Source of the DNA: JALORV01 sp963766365 | GTDB lineage: Bacteria > Pseudomonadota > Gammaproteobacteria > Burkholderiales > Burkholderiaceae_F | Direction of reading: 5' to 3' | Length of the DNA: 64,000 bases | Assembly: GCA_963766365.1 (NCBI GenBank) | Contig: CAVXZK010000003.1 | Coordinates: 248,001-312,000, forward strand | Shown here: piece by piece, positions 51,117 to 60,529 of the stretch | Numbering within the stretch: position 1 is the stretch's first letter | How the letters are laid out: each line of letters begins with the position of its first letter | Made by a program: the position numbers and the translations under genes | Notes under the pieces: model-generated | Seen by the model: the letters and a program-made list of their open reading frames with translations, nothing else | Told to the model about the DNA's origin: nothing | The model's database searches: none

Positions 51117-52052
51117 GTGTCGACACCCACGCGCCGCCTGTTCCTGACCGGTCTGGCGCTCGCCATTGCCGGCAGCGTGCTGTTCTCGGCGAAGGCCATC
51201 GTCGTCAAGCTGGCGTACCGGCACGGGGTGGATGCCGCCACGCTGATCGCACTGCGCATGCTGTTTTCGGTGCCGTTTTTCGCGGTGGCGCTGGCGTGGA
51301 GCAGCCGGGGTTCCGCACCGCTGGCGCAGGCCGACCACGCCCGCCTCATCGTCATTGGACTGCTCGGCTACTATGCCGCGAGCTACCTCGACTTCCTCGG
51401 GTTGCAGTACATCACGGCCGCGCTCGAACGGCTGATTCTTTACCTCAATCCGACCATCGTCCTGCTGATGTCCGCGCTCCTCCTCGGCAAGCGATTCAGT
51501 CGGCGCGAAGTCGCCGCCCTGGCACTCGCTTACGGCGGCATCCTGCTCGTGTTCCTGCATGACGTGCGCCTGGAAGGAGAAGGCGTGCCACTGGGCGCCG
51601 CGCTCGTCTTTGGCAGTGCCGTGTGCTATGCGGCGTATCTCGTGATGTCTGGCGAACTGGTCAGGCGCGTCGGCGCGATCCGGCTGACGTCCTACGCGAT
51701 GTGCGTGTCGACCGTCGCGGTCTTCGCGCAGTTCCTGATCGTCAATCCGCTGTCGTCGCTGCAGCAGCCCGCCCCGGTGTACTGGCTGTCACTGGTCAAT
51801 GGCCTGCTCTGCACCGTGCTGCCGGTGTTCGCAACGATGCTCGCGGTGGAGCGCATCGGTGCAGGGCGCACCTCGCTCGCGGCCATGGTCGGTCCGGTCG
51901 CCACGATCGCCCTCGCGTACCTCTTCCTGGACGAGCACGTCAGCGGCTGGCAACTCGGCGGCACGACGCTCGTCCTTTCCGGTGTCTACGTGCTATCTCG
52001 TTCATCGACCGCCTCCGCGACCGCGCGGAGTGTCAACAAGGAGAACTCATGA
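51117..52052 (+). CDS. EamA/DMT family transporter
   Basis: 311 residues with ten membrane helices in two EamA halves: LFSAKAIVVKLAYRHGVDAATLIALRMLFS and, later, VFATMLAVERIGAGRTSLAAMVGPVATIALAYLFLDE. Start is GTG 51117, as no ATG fits. Substrate unknown. Its TGA overlaps the ATG of the quinone oxidoreductase, so the two are coupled. Confidence 0.8.
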   Translation: MSTPTRRLFLTGLALAIAGSVLFSAKAIVVKLAYRHGVDAATLIALRMLFSVPFFAVALAWSSRGSAPLAQADHARLIVIGLLGYYAASYLDFLGLQYITAALERLILYLNPTIVLLMSALLLGKRFSRREVAALALAYGGILLVFLHDVRLEGEGVPLGAALVFGSAVCYAAYLVMSGELVRRVGAIRLTSYAMCVSTVAVFAQFLIVNPLSSLQQPAPVYWLSLVNGLLCTVLPVFATMLAVERIGAGRTSLAAMVGPVATIALAYLFLDEHVSGWQLGGTTLVLSGVYVLSRSSTASATARSVNKENS

Positions 52053-53026
52053 AAGCGAAGGCCATCGTCGTCCGCGCCCACGGCGGCGCAGAAGTCATCG
52101 AGTACACCGAGGTCGATGTCGCCGACCCGGGCCCCGAAGAAGTGCGCATCCGGCAGCATGCGATCGGACTGAACTACATCGACGTGTATTACCGCACCGG
52201 GCTGTACAGCAGCCCGCTGCCGCACGGCCTGGGCTTCGAAGGCGCGGGGGTGGTCGAGGCAGTCGGCTCCAACGTCAAGGCCCTCAAGGCCGGCGACCGC
52301 GTTGCGTATCCGCAGGGCCCGCTCGGTGCGTATTCCGAACTGCGCACGATGCCGGTGGCCACTGTCGTCAACCTGCCAAAGCAGATCTCGTTCGAGCAGG
52401 GTGCGGCCGTCATGCTGAAAGGCCTCACGGTGCAGTACCTGTTTCGCCAGACCTACCGGCTGCAGGGCCACGAGACCATTCTCTTCCACGCCGCGGCCGG
52501 GGGCGTCGGCCTGATTGCCTGCCAGTGGGCGCGTGCGCTTGGCGTAAAGCTGATCGGCACGGTCAGTGCGCCCGAAAAGGCGGCGCTGGCCAAGAAGGCC
52601 GGGGCCTGGCAGACGATCGACTATTCGAAGCAGAACTTTGTCGAGCGTGTGCTGGCCCTCACTGGCGGCAAGAAGCTTCCGGTCGTCTACGACGGCGTTG
52701 GCAAGACCACCTGGGAAGGCTCGCTCGACTGCATCGAGCCGCGCGGGCTGATGGTGAGCTTCGGCAACGCCTCGGGCGCGGTGACTGGCGTGGCGATCGG
52801 CATCCTGGCGCAGAAGGGTTCGCTGTTCCTGACACGCCCGACACTGGCCACGCATATCGTGCCGCGCGCGCGGCTCGAGGCGTCCTCCGAGGAACTGTTC
52901 GACCTGATGATCGCCGGCAAGATCAAGGTGGATATCGAGCAGCGCTATGCGCTGGCGGACGCGGCCCAGGCGCATCGCGACCTGGAGGCGCGCAAGACCG
53001 TCGGCTCGACCGTCTTGCTGCCGTAG
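52049..53026 (+). CDS. NADPH:quinone oxidoreductase (zeta-crystallin type)
   Basis: 325 residues of the medium-chain dehydrogenase fold without Zn ligands: GLNYIDVYYRTGLY near the N-terminus, GFEGAGVVEAVGS, and the nucleotide site HAAAGGVGLIACQWARALG. This is the QorA type, which reduces quinones by one or two electrons in the cytoplasm. AAGGAG precedes ATG 52049. Coupled to the DMT transporter. Confidence 0.87.
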   Translation: MKAKAIVVRAHGGAEVIEYTEVDVADPGPEEVRIRQHAIGLNYIDVYYRTGLYSSPLPHGLGFEGAGVVEAVGSNVKALKAGDRVAYPQGPLGAYSELRTMPVATVVNLPKQISFEQGAAVMLKGLTVQYLFRQTYRLQGHETILFHAAAGGVGLIACQWARALGVKLIGTVSAPEKAALAKKAGAWQTIDYSKQNFVERVLALTGGKKLPVVYDGVGKTTWEGSLDCIEPRGLMVSFGNASGAVTGVAIGILAQKGSLFLTRPTLATHIVPRARLEASSEELFDLMIAGKIKVDIEQRYALADAAQAHRDLEARKTVGSTVLLP

Positions 53027-53056
53027 CAGCCCCGATTCCTGCGAGAGCGAACCGGC

Positions 53057-53074
53057 AGGTGCCTGCAGGCGCCT
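53057..53074 (+). terminator. hairpin after the quinone oxidoreductase
   Basis: AGGTGCC-TGCA-GGCGCCT forms a seven-pair stem (one G-U in RNA) with a tetraloop, 31 bases after the stop. No T-tract. The remainder of the 204-bp gap to the ParA-like gene shows no recognised feature. Confidence 0.35.
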
Positions 53075-53230
53075 CCGGGAATCTAGTTGAGGTCGAATTC
53101 ACCTGTTTCTCGAGGCTGTGGCAGGCAATGCCCTGTGCTGCAATGACCTGCACGCTCTCCATTCGAGGGCGCCCATGGCGCGTCAGGGTCCGGCCACGTT
53201 CCGGGCCCGTTCCGCCCGAAAGTACCTGGC

Positions 53231-54121
53231 ATGCCGGTCATCGCTGTCGTCAATCGGAAAGGGGGGAGTGGCAAGAGCACCCTGGCCACTCACCTCGCAG
53301 CCCACTTTGCCAATAGCGGCGCCAACGTGTTGCTGGGCGACGTCGATCGCCAGCAATCGACGCGCACCTGGCTGCGGCAGCGCAATGCCGTTCCAGCCGC
53401 CGACCGAGCGGAAATCAAGGTCTGGCCAGTAGATCCGAAATTCTTCGCCCGTCCGCCGGCCGGTGCCGATCACGTCGTACTGGATACTCCCGGGGGTCTG
53501 ACGGGCCTCGACCTGGCACGTGTCGTCATGTATGCGGACGCGATCCTGATGCCCGTATGCAACTCGCTCTTCGACCGTGAATCCGCAGCCGAATGCCTGG
53601 CGGAGCTACGGACGCTGCCGCGCGTCGCCTCGGGACGCTGCAAGCTGGCGGCGATCGGCATGCGGCTGGATGCCCGCACCGAAGCGGCCGGTGTCGTCCA
53701 GGCGTGGGCGACCGAACAGCGCGTCTCCCTGATCGCCGTGCTGCGCGAGTCGAACGCCTATGTACGCTGCATCGAAAAGGGACTGACGGTGTTCGACCTG
53801 CCCGCGGCCGATATCGAGGACGACCTGGCGCAGTGGAAACCCATCGTGAAGTGGCTGCGTCCGATCATGGAGCCGGCCCCTGCCGCCGCGGGCCTGGCCA
53901 AGGATGGCCTGGCCGCCGCAGGCATGCGGCGCCACGACACGCTGGTCAACGCGCACGAACGAAAGGGCGAGCCTGTGCGGCTGGATTCAAAGCCGCTACA
54001 CCTGGTCCGACTCCCCGCCGCCGGTGCATCGGCCCCGGCGCGTGGGGCGCCGGTGACCTCTCACATGAGCCGGTTGCTTGACGCCCTGCCGATCCCACGC
54101 TTCCTGCAACGTACTCCCTAA
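53231..54121 (+). CDS. orphan ParA/MinD-like ATPase
   Basis: 296 residues. The deviant Walker A KGGSGKSTLATHLAAHFA opens the protein; GDVDRQQSTRTWLRQR and VVLDTPGGLTGLDLARVV are the switch regions. After residue about 215 comes a proline/alanine-rich tail with no fold recognised. ParA-like ATPases position plasmids, chromosomes or protein clusters. No parB or parS-like partner is next to it, so the cargo is unknown. Convergent with the fbp fragment. Confidence 0.75.
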   Translation: MPVIAVVNRKGGSGKSTLATHLAAHFANSGANVLLGDVDRQQSTRTWLRQRNAVPAADRAEIKVWPVDPKFFARPPAGADHVVLDTPGGLTGLDLARVVMYADAILMPVCNSLFDRESAAECLAELRTLPRVASGRCKLAAIGMRLDARTEAAGVVQAWATEQRVSLIAVLRESNAYVRCIEKGLTVFDLPAADIEDDLAQWKPIVKWLRPIMEPAPAAAGLAKDGLAAAGMRRHDTLVNAHERKGEPVRLDSKPLHLVRLPAAGASAPARGAPVTSHMSRLLDALPIPRFLQRTP

Positions 54122-54179
54122 CGGATTCGCGGCAATCGACTGACCTGCTGCCGAAACCGGGAAGACGTCGGCCTCGAAC

Positions 54180-54800
54180 TCAAGACGGTGTCCGGTGGTA
54201 CCCGGTCACTCGCTCGACCTCGTTCCTGGAACCCAGGAACACCGCGACCGGCTCATGCAGCTTCTCCGGCTGCACTTCGAGGATGCACAGGAGGCCGTTG
54301 GTGGCGGCGCCGCCGGCCTGCTCGACGAGGAAGGCCATCGGATTGCCTTCATACATCAGGCGCAGCTTGCCTGGCTTGTCGGGCTCTCGTGCATCGCGCG
54401 GATACACAAAGATCCCGCCGCGCGACATGATGCGATGCACGTCCGCCACCATCGACGCAACCCAGCGCATGTTGCAGTCCTTGCCGCGCGGTCCCGTCTT
54501 GCCGGCCAGCAGCTCGTCGATGTAGCGCTTTACCAGCGCCTCCCAGTGGCGCGTATTTGACATGTTGATCGCGAACTCCTTCGTGTCTTCCGGGTTGCGC
54601 ACGTCTTCCTGGGTCAGCCAGGAACGATCCGGTGTCGCGTGCCAGCGTGAACACCTGAACGCCGTGGCCTGCCGACAGCACGAGCAGCGTCTGCGGACCG
54701 TATACCGTGTAGCCGGCACAGACCTGGGCGGAACCCGGCTGCAGGAACGCCTTCTCGTCCTGCTCGGCAATGCCTATGCCCACACCGTGAGCGCAAGCCA
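54180..54800 (-). pseudogene. fbp: fructose-1,6-bisphosphatase, C-terminal remnant
   Basis: The last ~190 residues of class I Fbp in two frames: DEKAFLQPGSAQVCAGYTVYGPQ first, then after one extra C near 54613, LTQEDVRNPEDTKEFAINMS and GPRGKDCNMRWVASMVADVHRI to SRNEVERVTGYH. The first ~160 residues, including the metal-binding DGSSNIDVN region, are missing. Normally conserved residues have changed (YPWD to YPRD, GRxRIL to GLLCIL, HQRV to HEPV, KDFN to KDCN), which is decay and not sequencing noise. The 5' end of the same gene survives beyond pfp. Confidence 0.85.
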
Positions 54801-54970
54801 GAGGAACGTGACAGCGCTTGCCGTGACGAGCCGCCTGCGCTGCGCCGGCTTGCTCACGTTTGCGTCATGCGCCGCGCCGCTGAGGTGAGCAGGGGCCGAA
54901 ATGTGGAAGAATTTGACGCGCCCGGAACAAACCAGTCGCCGCCGCCCTGCTCTCGTTCAAGGAATCGGAT
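54801..54970 (+). promoter_or_regulatory. upstream region of pfp
   Basis: 170 bases between the truncated edge of fbp and pfp. AAGGA lies eight bases before ATG 54971. No Fbp-like coding is left in any frame here, so this segment probably arrived with pfp and carries its promoter; no confident -10/-35 pair is visible. Confidence 0.35.
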
Positions 54971-56227
54971 ATGGCCAAGAAGAGAAACGCGCTCTACGCC
55001 CAGTCAGGAGGTGTGACTGCCGTCATCAACGCTTCGGCCTGCGGCGTCATCGAAACCGCACGCAAGCATCGTGACGTGATCGGCAAGGTGTACGCGGGGC
55101 GCAACGGCATCATCGGAGCTCTGACCGAAGAACTGATTGACACCAGCAAGGAATCGGTCGCGGCTATTGCCGCCCTGCGCTCGACCCCGTCCGGGGCTTT
55201 CGGATCCTGCCGCTTCAAGCTGAAATCGCTGGAAGCGAACAAGCGCGAGTACGAGCGTCTTATCGAAGTGTTCAAGGCGCACGACATCGCCTACTTCTTC
55301 TACAACGGAGGCGGTGACTCGGCCGACACCTGCTACAAGGTGAGCCAGTTGTCCGAGAAATTGGGTTACCCGCTGCAGGCCATCCACGTCCCCAAGACGG
55401 TCGACAACGACCTGCCGATCACCGACTGCTGCCCCGGGTTCGGTTCTGTCGCCAAGTACGTCGCCGTATCCACCCTTGAGGCGAGCTACGACGTGCGCTC
55501 GATGGCCAAGACGTCGACCCGGGCATTCGTACTGGAAGTCATGGGCCGCCACGCCGGATGGATCGCTTCCGCGGCCGGGCTGGTGGCCGAGCAGGGGATC
55601 CCCGTGATCATCCTGTTTCCGGAAATCGAGTTCGATCCGGATCGATTCCTGGCCGCCGTAAAACGGAAGGTCGAAGACTTCGGCTACTGCACGGTCGTGG
55701 TGTCCGAAGGGTGCCATTACCCCGACGGCAAGTTCATCGCCGAGCAGGGAACACGCGACGCTTTCGGTCACGTTCAACTGGGCGGCGCTGCGCCGGTGGT
55801 CGCCAGCATGATTAAGGAAGCCCACGGTTACAAGTTTCACTGGGCCGTGGCCGATTACCTGCAGCGCGCCGCCCGTCACATCGCATCGCGGACCGATGTC
55901 AGGCAGGCGTACGAGATCGGCAAGAAGGCGGTTGAGCTGGCGCTCAAGGGTCACAACTCGGTGATGCCGACGGTGGAACGGATCTCCGATGCGCCCTACA
56001 AGTACAGGATCGGTGTCGCCGACCTGAGGGACGTCGCCAATGTCGAGAAGTTCCTGCCACGGGATTTCATCACCGAGGACGGCTACGGCATCACCGAAAA
56101 GTGCAGGCGCTACCTGCTGCCGCTGATCCAGGGCGAGGACTATCCTCGGTACGCAGCCGGCTTGCCTGTCTACGTGACCTTGAAGAACTCGTTAGCGACC
56201 AAGAAGCTGCCCGAGTTCGCGCTGTAA
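54971..56227 (+). CDS. pfp: pyrophosphate-dependent 6-phosphofructokinase
   Basis: 418 residues of the PFK fold. YNGGGDSADT (112-120) has GGDS where ATP enzymes have GGDG, the Asp that marks PPi use; PKTVDNDLP (141-149) carries the catalytic Asp and the Lys that also favours PPi; VMGRHAGWIASAAG binds fructose 6-phosphate. The reaction fructose 6-phosphate + PPi = fructose 1,6-bisphosphate + Pi is reversible, so it can serve glycolysis and gluconeogenesis. The gene lies opposite to and inside the remains of fbp, between its C-terminal part and its first codons. Confidence 0.9.
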   Translation: MAKKRNALYAQSGGVTAVINASACGVIETARKHRDVIGKVYAGRNGIIGALTEELIDTSKESVAAIAALRSTPSGAFGSCRFKLKSLEANKREYERLIEVFKAHDIAYFFYNGGGDSADTCYKVSQLSEKLGYPLQAIHVPKTVDNDLPITDCCPGFGSVAKYVAVSTLEASYDVRSMAKTSTRAFVLEVMGRHAGWIASAAGLVAEQGIPVIILFPEIEFDPDRFLAAVKRKVEDFGYCTVVVSEGCHYPDGKFIAEQGTRDAFGHVQLGGAAPVVASMIKEAHGYKFHWAVADYLQRAARHIASRTDVRQAYEIGKKAVELALKGHNSVMPTVERISDAPYKYRIGVADLRDVANVEKFLPRDFITEDGYGITEKCRRYLLPLIQGEDYPRYAAGLPVYVTLKNSLATKKLPEFAL

Positions 56228-56269
56228 CCCGGCACGTACGACGTTCTCGGAGCAGCCGAAGTTCCAGTC

Positions 56270-56326
56270 GAGCCCGTGCTCCCGTTCACAGCGGATCAGG
56301 TAGTGAGTCAGGGAGAGGTTCGCCAT
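56270..56326 (-). pseudogene. fbp: fructose-1,6-bisphosphatase, N-terminal remnant
   Basis: Directly after pepN, its stop and an ATG overlap as TGATG (ATG 56326-56324). The frame starts MANLSLTHYLIRCEREHGLD, resembling the Fbp N-terminus (LTxYLIExQRE...). It loses similarity after about 18 residues, and stops at 56192 inside antisense pfp. Together with the C-terminal remnant at 54180-54800 it brackets pfp. The match is short, so identification rests also on position: fbp directly follows pepN in many Burkholderiales. Confidence 0.6.
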
Positions 56327-58995
56327 CAGTTCTCCAGCGACTTGGTGATGATCTCGTGCACATCACGCGACAGCGGCCCCGCGGAGGCGACGCGATCCAG
56401 CGCCCTGCGCATCCCCGTCTGCAGGACCGGCGTGTACTTGCGCCAGCGGTCGAGCGCGCGCGCAATGCGTGCCGCGACGGTCGGGTTGATGCGGTCGAGT
56501 GCGATGACCTGTTCCGCCCACAGCTCATAGCCGGCGCCGTCGCGGCGATGGAACTCGGCCTCGTTCGACATGCAGAACGACCGAAGCAGCGCGAACACGT
56601 TGTTCGGGTTCGCAAGCGAGAAGCCCGGGTGCACCAGTAGGCGGCGCACGCGTTCGACGATCGGCGGCTCTCCGGGCAGCGACATCGCAGTGGCCTGCAA
56701 CTGGTACCACTTGTACATCAGCAGGGGTTCGTGCTGCCACTCGTGCGCCAGGCGGGCCAGGAGGTCGGTCTTGTCCGTCGCGGTGCTGTTGATGAGGGCG
56801 GCCAGCGCGGCCTGCCGCTCGGTCATGTTGCTGGCCTGCACCAGTTGCTGCCGCGCCAACCCGATCGCGCCCTCGACGCTGCCCTCGACGAGGTAAGCGA
56901 GAGCGAGGTTGCGCAGCGCGCGTCGTCCGGCGGGACCCGGCGCCGGCGAATACTCGCCCGGCGTGGCATGCGTCTCATAGACTTGCTGCCACTCGGCGGC
57001 CAGGCGTCGGCCGAGCTCGCCGCACACCATGCGGCGCGCGGTCCTGATCGCCTGGGGATCGACGACCGCCCGCTGTTCTCCGATGAAGCCCTCCTCTGGC
57101 AGCGTCAACACCTGCTCCTTGAAGGCCGGCGACAGCGAGTCATCGAGCAGCAGGGCTCGTATCGCGTCGACGAACTCGCCAGCCAGCTCAAGCGGCCGCC
57201 CCGCCTCGACGGCGTCGGTCAGGCGCAGCAGTTGCGCGGTGGCGAGGCGCTGGCCCGCTTCCCACCGGTTGAAGCTGTTGCTGTCGTGCGATGAAAGAAA
57301 CGTCAGTTCGTCGTCGCTGTAGCGGAAGTCGACGATGACCGGCGCCGAAAAGTTGCGCAGCAGCGAGGGGATCGGCCGCTCGGGCACATTGATGAACCGA
57401 AACCGCTGCATCGGCTGTGTCAGTTCGAGTACCCGGTTCGTGGGCCCGGATCGTGTCTCGCTCTCGAGCTGCAGCGGCAGGTCGCGACCGTCGGCATTTA
57501 TCAGGCCGACGGCAACCGGGATATGGAATGGCTCCTTGGTGGCCTGGCCCGGCGTCGGTAGCGTCGACTGCGAGAGCGTCAGCTCATAGGTGCGTTTGAT
57601 CGTGTCATAGACACCGGTGGCACCGACCCGCGGTGTTCCAGCCTGGGCATACCAGCGCCGGAACTGCGTGAGATCGCGCGCATTGGCGTCGCCGATGGCA
57701 GCAACGAAGTCGTCGCAGGTCACTGCCTGGCCGTCATGCCGCCTGAAGTACAGGTCCACGCCGCGGCGGAAACCGTCGACGCCGACCAGTGTCTGCAGCA
57801 TGCGCACGACCTCGGCGCCCTTCTCGTACACCGTGGCCGTATAGAAGTTGCCGATCTCCTGGTACGCCTCGGGGCGAACCGGATGGGCCATCGGCCCGGC
57901 GTCCTCGGGAAACTGCGTGGCGCGCAGGGTCCGCACATCTTCGATGCGTTTTACGGCCCGGCTTGACTCATCCCCCAGCATGTCGGCCGAGAACTCCTGG
58001 TCGCGGAACACCGTGAGCCCTTCCTTCAGCGACAACTGGAACCAGTCGCGGCAGGTGACGCGGTTGCCGGTCCAGTTGTGGAAGTACTCGTGACCGACCA
58101 CCGATTCGATGCCGGCGTAATCGACGTCGGTCGCGACGGCCGGGCTGGCCAGCACGTACTTGGCGTTGAAGATGTTGAGTCCCTTGTTTTCCATCGCCCC
58201 GCCGTTGAAGTCGTCGGAGGCAACGATCATGAAGCGATCGAGATCCAGTTCCAGCCCATAGCGACGCTCGTCCCAGGCGATTGCCTTCTTCAGACTCTCC
58301 ATCGCGTGCACCGTCTTGTCGAGATTGCCGGGCTCCACCCACACCTGCAGCAGCGCATCGCGGCCGCTGGCGCGACGCCAGGTCTCTTCGTGCACGACAA
58401 AACGGCCGGCGACGAGGGCAAACAGGTAGCTGGGCTTTGCGTACGGATCGTCCCAGATCGCTGCGTGGCGTCCGTCAGGCAGCTCCGCCTGTCCGACGAG
58501 GTTGCCGTTGGCAAGCAGCACCGGAAACTGCTCGCGATCGGCCCGCAGCGTCACGCGGTAGCGCGTCATCACGTCCGGCCGGTCGGGGAAGAAGGTGATG
58601 CGGCGAAAGCCCTCGGCCTCGCATTGCGTGAACAGCCGGCCGTTGGAGACGTAAAGGCCCATCAGCTCGGTGTTCGCCGCGGGCCGGATGTGGTTGACGA
58701 TCCGCACCGTGAACGGCGCGCGCAGCATGCGCAGCGCGATGCCGTTCTCGTGCATTTCAATGTCCTGTGCCGCGGGTGGCCGTCCGTCGATCGTCAGTTC
58801 GACGAACTCCAGGTCCTCGCCATCGAGCCAGAACGACGCGTCGGCCGGTGCGCCAGGGTCCGGTCGCACCGTGAAGCGGCTCGTCACTGTCGTCTGCGTG
58901 GAGTCGAGGTCAAAATCCAGTTCGACCCGCTCGATGACGAATGCCGGCGCACGGTAGTCGCTGCGGCGAACGGTGACGACCGTGTCGTTGCGCAT
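56326..58995 (-). CDS. pepN: aminopeptidase N (M1 family)
   Basis: 889 residues, E. coli PepN type. The exopeptidase motif GGAMENKGLNIFN (about 265) and zinc motif HEYFHNWTGNRVTCRDWFQLSLKEG (HExxH, 18 residues, then Glu) are intact; N-terminal beta domain and long C-terminal helical domain (DUF3458-like, ARAL near the end) are present. It trims N-terminal residues from peptides in the cytoplasm. Ancestrally followed by fbp. Confidence 0.95.
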   Translation of the reverse strand: MRNDTVVTVRRSDYRAPAFVIERVELDFDLDSTQTTVTSRFTVRPDPGAPADASFWLDGEDLEFVELTIDGRPPAAQDIEMHENGIALRMLRAPFTVRIVNHIRPAANTELMGLYVSNGRLFTQCEAEGFRRITFFPDRPDVMTRYRVTLRADREQFPVLLANGNLVGQAELPDGRHAAIWDDPYAKPSYLFALVAGRFVVHEETWRRASGRDALLQVWVEPGNLDKTVHAMESLKKAIAWDERRYGLELDLDRFMIVASDDFNGGAMENKGLNIFNAKYVLASPAVATDVDYAGIESVVGHEYFHNWTGNRVTCRDWFQLSLKEGLTVFRDQEFSADMLGDESSRAVKRIEDVRTLRATQFPEDAGPMAHPVRPEAYQEIGNFYTATVYEKGAEVVRMLQTLVGVDGFRRGVDLYFRRHDGQAVTCDDFVAAIGDANARDLTQFRRWYAQAGTPRVGATGVYDTIKRTYELTLSQSTLPTPGQATKEPFHIPVAVGLINADGRDLPLQLESETRSGPTNRVLELTQPMQRFRFINVPERPIPSLLRNFSAPVIVDFRYSDDELTFLSSHDSNSFNRWEAGQRLATAQLLRLTDAVEAGRPLELAGEFVDAIRALLLDDSLSPAFKEQVLTLPEEGFIGEQRAVVDPQAIRTARRMVCGELGRRLAAEWQQVYETHATPGEYSPAPGPAGRRALRNLALAYLVEGSVEGAIGLARQQLVQASNMTERQAALAALINSTATDKTDLLARLAHEWQHEPLLMYKWYQLQATAMSLPGEPPIVERVRRLLVHPGFSLANPNNVFALLRSFCMSNEAEFHRRDGAGYELWAEQVIALDRINPTVAARIARALDRWRKYTPVLQTGMRRALDRVASAGPLSRDVHEIITKSLEN

Positions 58996-59079
58996 CGGTT
59001 TCTGGAGGGATGGACCGGGTTACGACTGTACAGGGCGCGGGACGGGCATTGTAACGAGCGGCCGTAGCGTGCCGGTTCG

Positions 59080-59982
59080 TTATGGACGAGGCGCGGGTCG
59101 GCTGGCGAGATGGATCCCCGCGATGATCAGCAGGCCCCCGATCAGGTGATGCAGCCCGATCGCCTCACCCAGAAAGAAGTAGGACAGCAGGCCGGCAAAC
59201 ACCGGTGTCAGGTTCACGAAGTACATCGGCAGCACCGCTCCTGCGCGGGCCACTCCCCGGTCCCAGCAGAAATAGGCGACAAGTGAGGGCAGCAAGGCGA
59301 CATAGGTCAGCGCGCCAAAGTTGCTCGCAGTCGGAGCGGCCGCCTGCCCGGTCCAGAGAAACTCGAGTACGGCGAACGGCAGGATCATCAGCGCACCGAG
59401 GGCCATTTGCAGCGTCAGGAACGGAGTGGCGGGCAGGTTTGGTCGCCGTGTCCGCAGCAGCCACGTGTACACGCTCCAGGTCAGCGTCGCGACCAACATG
59501 ATGATGTCGCCGCGATCGAGCTGCAGCGTCGCCAGCTTCATCAGGTCGCCGCGCGCGATGACGAACAGAACGCCGACCATCGACAGCGCTGCGCCGATCC
59601 ACTGCAGCCGGCGCACCGGAGAACCGAAGAACGCGGCTCCCACCAGCAGCGTCATGATCGGACCCGAGGCCCCGATCAGCGTCGCGTTCACCGCGGTTGA
59701 TGTCTGCAACGCCAGGTACTGCAGTGAGTTGTAGCAGCCGACGCCGAGGGCGCTGATGCCCATCAGCAGCGGCCACTGTCCGCGCAGGCGCGGCCAGGCT
59801 TCGCGCAATCCGCCCATGGCGAACGGGAGGATCAATAGCAGCGCGAGTACCCAGCGCGCGAATGACAGGGCGAGCGGGGGGAACTCGCCGACCAGGGCGC
59901 GCGCGACGACGGCGTTGCCCGCCCAGAACAGGGGCGGGGCCAGCAGCAGCGCTGCCGTTGCAGCCGTGAGTTGTCGACTCAT
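59080..59982 (-). CDS. EamA/DMT family transporter
   Basis: 300 residues, ten membrane helices, two EamA repeats: PPLFWAGNAVVARALVGEFPPLALSFARW and, in the second half, YFVNLTPVFAGLLSYFFLGEAIGLHHLIGG. Typical of RhaT/YdcZ-like metabolite exporters; substrate unknown. 84 bp separate it from pepN with no recognised element. Confidence 0.82.
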   Translation of the reverse strand: MSRQLTAATAALLLAPPLFWAGNAVVARALVGEFPPLALSFARWVLALLLILPFAMGGLREAWPRLRGQWPLLMGISALGVGCYNSLQYLALQTSTAVNATLIGASGPIMTLLVGAAFFGSPVRRLQWIGAALSMVGVLFVIARGDLMKLATLQLDRGDIIMLVATLTWSVYTWLLRTRRPNLPATPFLTLQMALGALMILPFAVLEFLWTGQAAAPTASNFGALTYVALLPSLVAYFCWDRGVARAGAVLPMYFVNLTPVFAGLLSYFFLGEAIGLHHLIGGLLIIAGIHLASRPAPRP

Positions 59983-60022
59983 CCGGCCGCGATGCTACGC
60001 GGGCCGGCGGGCGTACCGCAGG

Positions 60023-60529
60023 CTAGAAGTCGAGCTCGTCCCTGATCGCGGCAATGCCCGCTTTGGCACAGGCCTCGTCGGCCTCGCCGGTCGGCGCACC
60101 CGATACACCGATCGCGCCGACGGTCGTTCCACCCGATGCGATGTTCACGCCGCCGCCGACGGCAACCACATTGGGCATCATGCGGATGCCGGCGCTGCCA
60201 CTGCTGCCCTCGGTTGCCTTGGCAAATTCGAGCGTGTCGGTGCGGAAGCTGATCGCGGTCCAGCCCTTGTTGATGGCGGTACTCACCGTATGCGGGCCGG
60301 CGAATCGATCGCGCATCAGCGCCTGCGCGACTCCGGCGCGGTCGACTACGGCTACCGCAACCTGGTAGCCGCGCTTGCGGCAATCCTCCAGGGCGGCCCG
60401 CACCGCCTTGACGGCCGTCTCCGGAGTCAGTTGCCTGACGGCGTAGGTGCCGGATTGCGCTTGTGCGCCAAAGGCGGTCAAGGTGCTGGCGACCAGCAAT
60501 GCGGCAGTCTGGAGTGGCAGGTTTCGCAT
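60023..60529 (-). CDS. exported GlcG/HbpS-like protein
   Basis: 168 residues: signal peptide MRNLPLQTAALLVASTLTAFGAQA, then the GlcG/HbpS fold with VAVVDRAGVAQALMRDRFAGPHTVSTAINKGWTA, NVVAVGGGVNI and GAIGVSGAPTGEADEACAKAGIAAI. Family members bind haem or act as cobalamin adenosyltransferase-like folds; a periplasmic haem-binding role would suit the nearby cytochromes (inference). Confidence 0.78.
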   Translation of the reverse strand: MRNLPLQTAALLVASTLTAFGAQAQSGTYAVRQLTPETAVKAVRAALEDCRKRGYQVAVAVVDRAGVAQALMRDRFAGPHTVSTAINKGWTAISFRTDTLEFAKATEGSSGSAGIRMMPNVVAVGGGVNIASGGTTVGAIGVSGAPTGEADEACAKAGIAAIRDELDF

